A program made the position numbers and the translations under genes. DNA of 64,000 bases from contig PLXS01000037.1 in the NCBI GenBank assembly GCA_003151515.1, forward strand, positions 1 through 64,000. The letters run 5' to 3'. Positions 26,763-33,954 of this stretch are shown one piece after another. The notes beneath the pieces were generated by a model that ran no database searches, was not told the DNA's origin, and was given only the letters and a program-made list of their open reading frames with translations. How positions within the stretch are numbered: the stretch's first letter is position 1; each line of letters begins with the position of its first letter. The stretch comes from Opitutaceae bacterium (GTDB lineage Bacteria; Verrucomicrobiota; Verrucomicrobiia; Opitutales; Opitutaceae).

Positions 26763-27647
26763 CTAGCCCTTCGCCTTCAGGAACCCGCTGTCCGCGATCC
26801 AGTCGAACATGCGGTCGCCCCATGTCCCCACCGGGTGCGGGTTCGGCCGGAAGTTGAACGCGTGTCCGACCCCCGCGTAGATGTGCAGCTCGGCCGAGAC
26901 GCCCGCCTTCTTGAAGCGGAGCCAGGCGCTGGAAAGGCCGTCCGCAAGGTTGTCCTCGGAGCCCGCAACGAGGAAGGCGGGCGGAGAATCCCTTGTCGGC
27001 TCGATCTGCTCGGGCTCGCCCGGGTAGACGAGGACCTGGAAGGCGGGCCTGGAGCTCACTCGCTCGACGGGATCGGCGGAGGCGGGGTTGCCCGGGTCGA
27101 AGCGCATGCTCGCCATCGCCGCCAAGTGGCCGCCGGCCGAGAAGCCGATGACGCCGATGCGGCCCGGGTCGACTCCCCACTCGGCGGCCCTGCTGCGCAC
27201 AAGCCGCAGCGCCCGGGTCGTGTCCTGCAGCTCCTCAACGTCGATCCGGTACGGCGACTCCTTGGCAGTCTGGTCCTTCGCGAGCCGGTACTTGAGCACG
27301 AACCCGGCGACGCCCTTGGAGGCCAGCCACTTTGCGAGCGCATAGCCCTCGAGGTCGACGACCAGCATCCTGTGGCCGCCCCCGGGCACGATGACGGCCG
27401 CGGCGCCCGTGGCCCTTCCCTGCGGGGGCAGGAAAACGGTGAGCGACGGGTTGTTGATCCCCGCGATTCCCCATTGCACCGCAACCTCCGGCATGTCCTT
27501 CCTGGACTCGAAGCCGGGGGCGCCGTTGTCCCAGAGATGGATCACCGCGGGGGTCTCCTCGGCGAGGGTTCGGCCGGCCATGGCCGCGACGAAGCAGGCC
27601 GCGAGGATCAACCGGAGCATTGTTCGGGGTGCCTGGGTGGTGGTCAT
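26763..27647 (-). CDS. secreted alpha/beta-hydrolase, acetyl-xylan-esterase-like
   Basis: A 294-residue exported hydrolase of the BD-FAE/acetyl-xylan esterase kind. The ATG at 27647 begins a signal peptide (MLRLILAACFVAAMAGRTLAE). Catalytic elements: oxyanion GGG in VIVPGGGHRM, nucleophile Ser in GFSAGGHLAAM, acid Asp in FLVAGSEDNLADG and His in YAGVGHAFN. Such enzymes remove acetyl or feruloyl groups from hemicellulose. It shares its promoter region with the divergent MFS transporter, and a GH26 mannanase lies just beyond, pointing to deacetylation of acetylated mannan. Confidence 0.78.
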   Translation of the reverse strand: MTTTQAPRTMLRLILAACFVAAMAGRTLAEETPAVIHLWDNGAPGFESRKDMPEVAVQWGIAGINNPSLTVFLPPQGRATGAAAVIVPGGGHRMLVVDLEGYALAKWLASKGVAGFVLKYRLAKDQTAKESPYRIDVEELQDTTRALRLVRSRAAEWGVDPGRIGVIGFSAGGHLAAMASMRFDPGNPASADPVERVSSRPAFQVLVYPGEPEQIEPTRDSPPAFLVAGSEDNLADGLSSAWLRFKKAGVSAELHIYAGVGHAFNFRPNPHPVGTWGDRMFDWIADSGFLKAKG

Positions 27648-27748
27648 CGTGTCTTTCTTGGGGGGTGGAGCAGATGAGAAACGTGGCTCCTTTTTTGCCA
27701 AATACAAACTTTGCAAACGCGGCCGCGCGGCGATGGTCTTCTGCCTGC

Positions 27749-29047
27749 ATGCCCGCCAAACCCCAGACCGCAATCCCGCGCAGGCGCTGGGGCATCGGCC
27801 TGCTCCTGGGCTCGGGCATACTCGTGAGCTTTCTTGACCGGATCAACCTCTCTGTCGCGGCGCCACAGCTCCAGAAGGCGTTCAGCCTGGACCCCGTCTA
27901 CCTGGGCTTCCTGTTCAGCGCCTACTCCTGGACGTACACCGCGCTGCAGATCCCCCTGGGCCTAGCGGTCGACAGGCTCGGCGTGACCCGCGTGGGGCGC
28001 GTCGGCTCGCTTCTGTGGACGATCGCCTCGGCCGTGACCGCTGTGGCTGGCGGCTACTGGGGCGTCGTCGCTGCCAGGCTCCTGCTTGGAGTCGCCGAGG
28101 CGCCCTCCTTCCCGGTTGTTTCCAAGGCGACGGGCCACTGGTTCCCGCGCGGCGAGCGGGCCCGGGCCACCGCGATTTTCGACGCCTCGGCCAAGTTCTC
28201 AAACGTGGTCGGCATCCCGATAATCGCCTTCGCCGTGGTCAGCTTCGGGTGGCGCTGGGGCTTCGCCATCACCTCGGCGATAAGCTTCGTGTACTTTGTC
28301 GCCTTCTGCGCGCTTTACAGGGATCCGAGCGCCGACGTCCGGCTGAGCGCGGCGGAGCGCGAGCACATCGTGTCGGGTGGCGCGGTGCCCGAGGGGCTGT
28401 CCGAGTCGGGCTCGGCGCAGATGCTGGGCTACCTGCTGCACCAGCCCAAGGTCTGGGGGCTGGCGATCGGCTTCGGGGCCTACGGCTATTCCTTCTACCT
28501 GTTCCTCACCTGGCTCCCAAACTACTTCGTGAGCACGAGCGGGCTCAGCATCCTTGCCGCCGAGGTGCTCGCCGCGGCGCCGTGGGCCGTCGGCACGGTC
28601 ACGGACCTGGCTGTGGGCGGCTGGCTGATTGACACCATGATCGCGCGCGGCGCGGACGAGACCCGGGTGCGCAAGAGCGTCCTCGTCTGCGGCATGATCC
28701 TAGGTCTCGCCGTCATCGGGGTCACCGGGACCACGAGCCCCCTGTGGCAGACCGTCTGGCTCTCGGTCTCGCTGGGCGGCCTCGCCGCCGCCGCGCCCGT
28801 CGGCTGGTCGATGCCGTCGCTGATCGCGCCCAAGGGCGGAGTCGGGGCCGTGGGCGGCATCATGAACTTCGCAGTCAACCTGATGGGAATCGCCGCTCCG
28901 ATCGCCACCGGCTTCATCGTCAAGTTCACGCACTCGTTCGCCGGGGCCTTCATCGGCGCGGGCGCCATCCTGGTCGTCGGCGTCCTGGCGTTCGTCTTCC
29001 TGCTGGGCAGGATCGAGACCATGCCCCCTCCGCCGGCGGCAGCCTAG
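27749..29047 (+). CDS. MFS transporter, anion:cation symporter (ExuT/GudP-like) type
   Basis: A 432-residue major facilitator with twelve predicted spans. Family traits include the opening RINLSVAAPQLQKAF, the first-repeat motif DRLGVTRVGRVGS, and the VVSKATGHWFPRGERARATAIFD helix typical of the ACS family that takes up hexuronates, sugar acids or phthalate. The ATG at 27749 is chosen because the preceding part of the frame is low in hydrophobicity and overlaps the divergent promoter region. It sits between an esterase and a mannanase, so it probably imports a sugar acid or oligosaccharide breakdown product; the precise substrate is unknown. Confidence 0.8.
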   Translation: MPAKPQTAIPRRRWGIGLLLGSGILVSFLDRINLSVAAPQLQKAFSLDPVYLGFLFSAYSWTYTALQIPLGLAVDRLGVTRVGRVGSLLWTIASAVTAVAGGYWGVVAARLLLGVAEAPSFPVVSKATGHWFPRGERARATAIFDASAKFSNVVGIPIIAFAVVSFGWRWGFAITSAISFVYFVAFCALYRDPSADVRLSAAEREHIVSGGAVPEGLSESGSAQMLGYLLHQPKVWGLAIGFGAYGYSFYLFLTWLPNYFVSTSGLSILAAEVLAAAPWAVGTVTDLAVGGWLIDTMIARGADETRVRKSVLVCGMILGLAVIGVTGTTSPLWQTVWLSVSLGGLAAAAPVGWSMPSLIAPKGGVGAVGGIMNFAVNLMGIAAPIATGFIVKFTHSFAGAFIGAGAILVVGVLAFVFLLGRIETMPPPPAAA

Positions 29048-29054
29048 CCCGGCC

Positions 29055-30077
29055 TCACCTTCCCAGTCCGGGCGGGATGTCGTCGCGGGTCACAATCGAC
29101 GGATCGTTGTAGAATTCCCGGACCCGAAGGTTCGTGGCCGGGCTCCATTTGTCGTTCCACGCCATGAAGAAGACCGCCTGCGGGAAACTCGCCGCAAGGC
29201 CCTGGTTGAACCTCGTGTAGTCGTAGTCGCCCGTCGGATTGGACGAGTCGTGCGGGCCGAACTCGGCAAATCCGGCCGGCTTGTCCAGCTTCAGGAGTCC
29301 ATCAAAGCCCTTGATGTGCCTCTGGTCAATGTAGTCGGTGTAGGCGTCGAGGCCGACCATGTCGACGTAGCCGTCGCCCGGGTAGTAGCGGCTCGCGCTC
29401 AGGCCCATGTTGGGGCTGTAGACCCAGATCAGGTTGTGAAGGTGCTTCACCTCGGTGAGGTACCCGAATACCTGCCTCCACAGGGCGATGAAGTCCTTGG
29501 GGGGCTTTGCGCCCCACCAGAACCAGCCGCCGTTCATCTCGTGGAACGGGCGCCAGAGGACGACGACTCCCGCATCCTGCAGGCGCCCAAGACCCGCGGC
29601 GATCGTGTCGAGCTCGGCAAGCCACGCGGCGTTCGCCGCCGACCCGCTGGCCAACAGGTCGCCGAGACGCACCCCATGGTCCCTGAGGCCCCCGCCCTTC
29701 GGGTTGGCCGGGTCGGTCATGTGGACGCTCACCTCGACGAGGCCGCCCTCCTTCCAGTACTCGGTCGCGAGGCGGTCCGCTACCTCGTACTCGACCCGCT
29801 GGTCGCGAAAATCCATGTAGTCGACGCCCACGAAGGCGGGCCACTTGCCCGAGGAACCGTGGATCGCCTCCGGCAGGGCAAGTGTGGCGTTGGGCTCGAA
29901 GTCGAGGAACTGGCCCGAGAGCACCTTGCGGTCCCCCTTCTCGGAAAGGCGTCGGATGTACGCAAGGACCGCCTTCGCCCCGGCGGTCGCGTCGGGATCC
30001 GCGGTCTGGGCGGCCGACGTCCCCGCCGAGAGGCAAAGCGCAAGAGCTGTAGCGGGTAAAAGGGGGGTAATTCTCAT
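29055..30077 (-). CDS. secreted GH26 endo-beta-mannanase
   Basis: A 340-residue beta-mannanase of glycoside hydrolase family 26. The ATG at 30077 gives a clean signal peptide (MRITPLLPATALALCLSAG, cut near SAAQTA). Catalytic acid/base E180 lies in VVLWRPFHEMNGGWFWWG, where the HE pair and the following Trp are GH26 hallmarks, and nucleophile E272 in FAEFGP. NLIWVYSPN is the third family block. It acts on beta-1,4-mannan outside the cytoplasm and likely works with the GH5 enzyme at 516-2012 and the neighbouring esterase. Its stop is eight bases past the convergent MFS gene. Alternative starts at 30104 and 30122 would only lengthen the N-region. Confidence 0.85.
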   Translation of the reverse strand: MRITPLLPATALALCLSAGTSAAQTADPDATAGAKAVLAYIRRLSEKGDRKVLSGQFLDFEPNATLALPEAIHGSSGKWPAFVGVDYMDFRDQRVEYEVADRLATEYWKEGGLVEVSVHMTDPANPKGGGLRDHGVRLGDLLASGSAANAAWLAELDTIAAGLGRLQDAGVVVLWRPFHEMNGGWFWWGAKPPKDFIALWRQVFGYLTEVKHLHNLIWVYSPNMGLSASRYYPGDGYVDMVGLDAYTDYIDQRHIKGFDGLLKLDKPAGFAEFGPHDSSNPTGDYDYTRFNQGLAASFPQAVFFMAWNDKWSPATNLRVREFYNDPSIVTRDDIPPGLGR

Positions 30078-30162
30078 GCGACGCACGCCGTTTTTTAGGG
30101 ACATAAGCGCAAGACGCTGCAAATTGAATCCCGTTGCGGCGGAAACTGGAACCCAGAAACCG

Positions 30163-30558
30163 ATGAAAAAGACGCTAATCTATCCCGAGAAGCACCCGGC
30201 TCCGCGCGGGGCCTACAGCCCCGGGATCCTCGTCGAGGACGGCGCCGCCAAGACCCTCTACGTCACCGGCCAGCTGGCCGTTGACCGGAGCGGAAACGTG
30301 GTCGCCCCCAACGACGCCGCGGCACAGACGGAGTTCGTCTTCGGCCTGATCGGCTCCATCCTCGAGTCCGCCGGCATGGGCTTCAGCGACGTCGTCAAGC
30401 TCCAGACCTTCCTGACGCACATGCCCGACTACGCGAAATTCACGCTGGTCAGGGACCGTCATTTCTCGCAGACGCGCCCGGCCAGCACGCTGATCGAGGT
30501 GAAGGGCCTCGCCCGCGAAGGGTGTTGCGTGGAGGTTGAGGTGACTGCAATCAAGTGA
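30163..30558 (+). CDS. ridA: RidA/YjgF/UK114 family deaminase
   Basis: A 131-residue protein of the RidA family, which hydrolyses reactive enamine/imine intermediates made by PLP enzymes. Signature blocks: AYSPGIL near the N-terminus, TLYVTGQLAVDRSG, and the catalytic-site RPASTLIEVKGLAREGCCVEVE at the C-terminus, whose Arg binds the substrate carboxylate. The ATG at 30163 is the first codon giving a normal N-terminus; the longer open frame runs over the promoter region. Its stop overlaps the GTG start of the next gene by four bases, tying it to the creatininase pair that follows; that suggests a pathway releasing imines from a cyclic amide or amine. Confidence 0.85.
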   Translation: MKKTLIYPEKHPAPRGAYSPGILVEDGAAKTLYVTGQLAVDRSGNVVAPNDAAAQTEFVFGLIGSILESAGMGFSDVVKLQTFLTHMPDYAKFTLVRDRHFSQTRPASTLIEVKGLAREGCCVEVEVTAIK

Positions 30559-31331
30559 CCGAGGTGAGCGAGCCTGCAGACACCCATCCCGCGACGCCGC
30601 CCCTTTGCGTCTGCGACGAGGCGACGTTCTGGCCCTGGCTGTCCCACCCGAGGTTCGGGTCCTGGCCAAACCGCGAGGGGACGGTGGTCGTCATGCCCGT
30701 GTGCGGCATGGCCGACTGGGGCATCGGGCACGCCCTTGACGCCGAGGAGACCGTGCTCATGCACGTGCTGCGCGGCGCCTGCGGACTCGTGTCGGCCGAC
30801 CGAAGGCCGCTCGTGCTGCCGCCGCTCAGGTTCGTGTTCGGGGCCGACCCCTCCTGCGCCTTCGCGGTGGAGCAGACCGCGGCGCACGCGCTCATAGCCG
30901 AGGTCGCGGCATCCGTCGCGGCCTGCGGGTTCCGCCGCGTGGCGATCGTCAACTCGAGCCCGTGGAACGAGGAGCTCTGCGCCGCAGCCGCCCGCGACCT
31001 GCGGGTTTCCAGGGGCCTGCAGATGTTCATCGTGCACCTGAGCGCGCTCGGCCTGGACTTCCACCCGCAACGCAGCCGGGACCGCCGCGTCGTCCAGACC
31101 CTTGTTACGGCCCTCGGCGGCGTTGAGCCGGAGGAATGCGGGACGGGCGGCGCGACGGCGGCGGCCTGGGGGGAGGAGCCGGTGACGCCGCTTGCCGGCC
31201 CGGCCCTGACCCTCGTGCGGGCCCGCTCCGAGGCGCCCGCCGCCCTTTCGAGGGCGGCCGGGCGGCTCGCCAAGCTCTTGTCCGACATCTGGGAGCGCCC
31301 GGCGCTGAGCGCCAAGATCACCCTCCCATGA
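30555..31331 (+). CDS. creatininase-family protein with lost metal-binding motifs
   Basis: A 258-residue homologue of creatinine amidohydrolase that shares the fold with its downstream neighbour but not the active site. Where the neighbour has GAIEQHGPHMPVAVDA, this has GMADWGIGHALDAEET, so the Glu and His metal ligands become Asp and Gly; where the neighbour has NTHGGN, this has NSSPWN, losing the second metal His. VIHLSALGLDFHPQRS and similar parts keep length and secondary structure. It begins at a GTG coupled to ridA and its stop overlaps the next start. A non-catalytic partner subunit is the simplest reading; divergence to another chemistry is possible. Confidence 0.6.
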   Translation: MTEVSEPADTHPATPPLCVCDEATFWPWLSHPRFGSWPNREGTVVVMPVCGMADWGIGHALDAEETVLMHVLRGACGLVSADRRPLVLPPLRFVFGADPSCAFAVEQTAAHALIAEVAASVAACGFRRVAIVNSSPWNEELCAAAARDLRVSRGLQMFIVHLSALGLDFHPQRSRDRRVVQTLVTALGGVEPEECGTGGATAAAWGEEPVTPLAGPALTLVRARSEAPAALSRAAGRLAKLLSDIWERPALSAKITLP

Positions 31332-32116
31332 ACTTCCCGGGCTACCGCGACCGCTATCTTCCGGCCATGACGGCGCGCCGCATAAGGGCGCTCCCGGACA
31401 AGGCCTGGGCCCCGGTGATCCTCGCGACCGGGGCCATCGAGCAGCACGGCCCGCACATGCCGGTCGCCGTGGACGCGCTCATGGGCCAGGTGTGGCTCTG
31501 TCTTGCGCTCTCGCGCCTTCCCGCCGGGTCGTCCTGCTACGTCGCGCCGCCGATCACGGTCGGCAAGAGCAACGAGCACACGGGCTTCCCCGGCACGCTC
31601 ATGATCTCGAGGGACACCCTGCGCTCCCAGGTCCTCGCGGTCGCGCGCCAGGTCCACGCCTGGGGATTCCGCTCGATCGCGGTCATCAACACCCACGGCG
31701 GAAACGTCCCCGTCATCGTGCCGACGCTTCGGGAGATCCGGGCGCAGCTCAGGATGAGGGCCGCCTTGCTGCCCTCGGCCCAGGTGCCCGGGCTCTCCGC
31801 CGGGGAGGCAACTTTCGGCATCCACGCCGGCGAGGTCGAGACCTCATGGATGCTGGCGGCCGCCGCCCGGTTCACGGACATGTCGAAGGCCGTCTGCGAA
31901 TATCCGGCTCGGCTGGCTGACCCGGGCGAGGTCCGCCCTGTGGCGGCGCCTGCGCTGCAGGCTTGGGCCTCGCGGGACATCTCCAAGTCGGGGATCATGG
32001 GAGACGCGGCAGCGGCCACCGCGCAGAAGGGCGAGCGGTGGCTCGAGCTGGGCGCCTCCGCGTACGCATCCGCGATTGCCGAGATCTGCCGGATCGGACG
32101 GGGGGAGCCCCACTGA
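31328..32116 (+). CDS. creatininase-family amidohydrolase
   Basis: A 262-residue metal-dependent amidohydrolase of the creatininase family, which opens cyclic amides such as creatinine, and includes the formamide hydrolase of riboflavin/F420 synthesis and mycofactocin enzymes. The binuclear metal ligands are all present: Glu and His in AIEQHGPH, Asp in VAVDAL, His in NTHGGN and Glu in HAGEVETS. The ATG at 31328 overlaps the previous stop by four bases. It follows a degenerate homologue, and the pair resembles a duplicated gene in which one copy kept catalysis. The physiological substrate is unknown. Confidence 0.8.
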   Translation: MNFPGYRDRYLPAMTARRIRALPDKAWAPVILATGAIEQHGPHMPVAVDALMGQVWLCLALSRLPAGSSCYVAPPITVGKSNEHTGFPGTLMISRDTLRSQVLAVARQVHAWGFRSIAVINTHGGNVPVIVPTLREIRAQLRMRAALLPSAQVPGLSAGEATFGIHAGEVETSWMLAAAARFTDMSKAVCEYPARLADPGEVRPVAAPALQAWASRDISKSGIMGDAAAATAQKGERWLELGASAYASAIAEICRIGRGEPH

Positions 32117-32159
32117 GCGGCGTCCTTGCGGCCGGCCGGCCGGGGTGTCACAATCGGCC

Positions 32160-33149
32160 ATGACCTCCCGCCGAAGCCCAGTTCCGGCATTTGTGATCGC
32201 GGCCGCCGCGCTCCTGCAGGGTTGCATAGAGTACGTCCCGGTCCAGACCGCCGCGCAGCAGCCTCCGCCGCCCGCCCCGCCCGGCGCGCCGGCCGCCGCT
32301 CAGCCCAGCCCGCTTGAACGCCTCGTCGGGCCGATCGCGCTGTATCCCGACCCGCTGCTCGCCCTGGTCCTGCCCGCATCCACGGTCCCCTCGGACATTT
32401 CCGCCGCGCGCGCCTACCTTGTCCAGTACGGGGACCTCAGCCGCCTGGACTCGCAACCGTGGGATCCGAGCGTGCGCGCTCTCGCCCGCTATCCGTCCGT
32501 CATCCAGTGGCTGGATGAGAACCAGGAGTGGACCCGGGCCCTGGGACAGGCGTTCCTGGATTCCCCAAGGGACGTGATGGACGCGATCCAGCGGCTCAGG
32601 CGCGAGGCCGTCGCCTCGGGCGCCCTGGCCTCGAATTTCTTGCAGCAGGAATACTCCGAGGACGGGCAGACCGGCATCCTGCCCGGGCAGGCCGACGGCC
32701 TCTACGTGCCCGTCTACGATTCGGATGCGTACTTCTGGGGGGGCAACGCAGAGATAACCTACTCCGGGCCCTACCCGGTGGGTCCGTGGCTCTCCTACTG
32801 GCCCGACTGGATCGGCTTCGGGTTGTGGACCGGAGGATGGGACTATTGGCATGGCGGCGGGACATGGCATCCCCCGCATGTCGACCACAGGCACCCGCCG
32901 CCAGGCATGCATCCGTGGCCACAGCCTGTCCACCCCAGGAAACCGACCGAGGCTGCAGCCGGACGGAGCCAGAACTACGGCCCGGCGCCGCACCCGATGA
33001 GGGGCGCCACTGTTTCGGCGGGGCATTCAGCCGGCGCCTCGCATTTCGCCCCGGCATCGCACTTCGAGGGCAGCCATGCGTCTGCCCCGGCGTCGGCGCC
33101 GGCTTCGCCCTCATCCTCCACGTCCTCCCAGGACTCCAAGAACCACTGA
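32160..33149 (+). CDS. DUF3300 lipoprotein
   Basis: A 329-residue lipoprotein: signal segment FVIAAAALLQGC with lipobox Leu-Gln-Gly-Cys, then a proline-rich linker (QQPPPPAPPGAP), then the DUF3300 core (PLERLVGPIALYPDPLLALVLPAST, DLSRLDSQPWDPSVRALARYP) of about 130 residues. The C-terminal third is rich in Trp, His, Gly and Pro (GLWTGGWDYWHGGGTWHPPHV) and low in complexity, as in other DUF3300 proteins. The function is unknown; members are often exported by Gram-negative bacteria. It lies between an amidohydrolase and a PhzF protein, all on the plus strand with gaps under 45 bases, but they need not share a role. Confidence 0.72.
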   Translation: MTSRRSPVPAFVIAAAALLQGCIEYVPVQTAAQQPPPPAPPGAPAAAQPSPLERLVGPIALYPDPLLALVLPASTVPSDISAARAYLVQYGDLSRLDSQPWDPSVRALARYPSVIQWLDENQEWTRALGQAFLDSPRDVMDAIQRLRREAVASGALASNFLQQEYSEDGQTGILPGQADGLYVPVYDSDAYFWGGNAEITYSGPYPVGPWLSYWPDWIGFGLWTGGWDYWHGGGTWHPPHVDHRHPPPGMHPWPQPVHPRKPTEAAAGRSQNYGPAPHPMRGATVSAGHSAGASHFAPASHFEGSHASAPASAPASPSSSTSSQDSKNH

Positions 33150-33161
33150 GGGAAGACGCCG

Positions 33162-33947
33162 ATGGACCTTCCCTTCTACTGGATCGACGCGTTCACCGAA
33201 CGGCCCTTCGGCGGCAACCCCGCCGCGGTGGTCCCGCTCGAATCCTGGCCGAAGGACGAGCTCATGCAGCGCATCGCGGCGCAGAACGGCCTCTCCGAGA
33301 CGGCGTTCTTCGTGAGGACCGCAACGGCCCGGGCCGGGCTGCGCTGGTTCACGCCCGCGGTCGAGGTCGACCTTTGCGGCCACGCGACCCTGGCCGCGGC
33401 GCATGTCCTCTTCTCGGAGCTGGGCCAGAGCGAATCGCCCTTCGTGTTCGACACGAAGTCGGGCCCCCTGTCCGTTCGGCGCGTCGGCACCAAGATCGAG
33501 CTCGATTTCCCGGCGAGGCCCGCAAAGCCAAGGGGCGCGCCGAAGGGTCTCCTCGAGGGCCTGGGGCGGCGCCCGGACGAGGTCCTGTGCTCGGAGCGCA
33601 TGTGGCTCTGCGTCTATGGGACTGCCGCGCAGGTGAAGGACCTGAGGCCCGACCACGCCGCCCTCAAGCCGGTCGAGCCCGGAAGGATCATCGTCACCGC
33701 GCCCGGGGACGACTGCGACTTCGTGTCACGCTTCTTCGCGCCGGACGCGGGCATCGCGGAGGACCCGGTGACGGGCTCGGCGCACTGCACCCTCGTGCCC
33801 TACTGGGCTTCCAGGCTCGGCAAGCTCAAGTTCCACGCGAGGCAGCTCTCGAGCCGGGGCGGCGAACTCTGGTGCGAGCTGGACGGGCACCGGGTGCGCA
33901 TGGCCGGCCACGGGGCCACGTACATCCGGGGCCGGGTCAGCGTCTGA
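33162..33947 (+). CDS. PhzF-family isomerase
   Basis: A 261-residue member of the PhzF phenazine-biosynthesis-like family with diaminopimelate epimerase fold. Hallmarks: IDAFTERPFGGNPAAVV at the N-terminus, NGLSETAFFV with the catalytic acid region, RWFTPAVEVDLCGHATLAAAHVL, and EDPVTGSAHCTLVPYW in the second half. Most family members are not involved in phenazine synthesis but isomerise or epimerise small molecules. No other phenazine genes are present. It starts 12 bases after the DUF3300 stop and is convergent with the cyclase gene. Confidence 0.83.
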   Translation: MDLPFYWIDAFTERPFGGNPAAVVPLESWPKDELMQRIAAQNGLSETAFFVRTATARAGLRWFTPAVEVDLCGHATLAAAHVLFSELGQSESPFVFDTKSGPLSVRRVGTKIELDFPARPAKPRGAPKGLLEGLGRRPDEVLCSERMWLCVYGTAAQVKDLRPDHAALKPVEPGRIIVTAPGDDCDFVSRFFAPDAGIAEDPVTGSAHCTLVPYWASRLGKLKFHARQLSSRGGELWCELDGHRVRMAGHGATYIRGRVSV

Positions 33948-33954
33948 GCACCCG

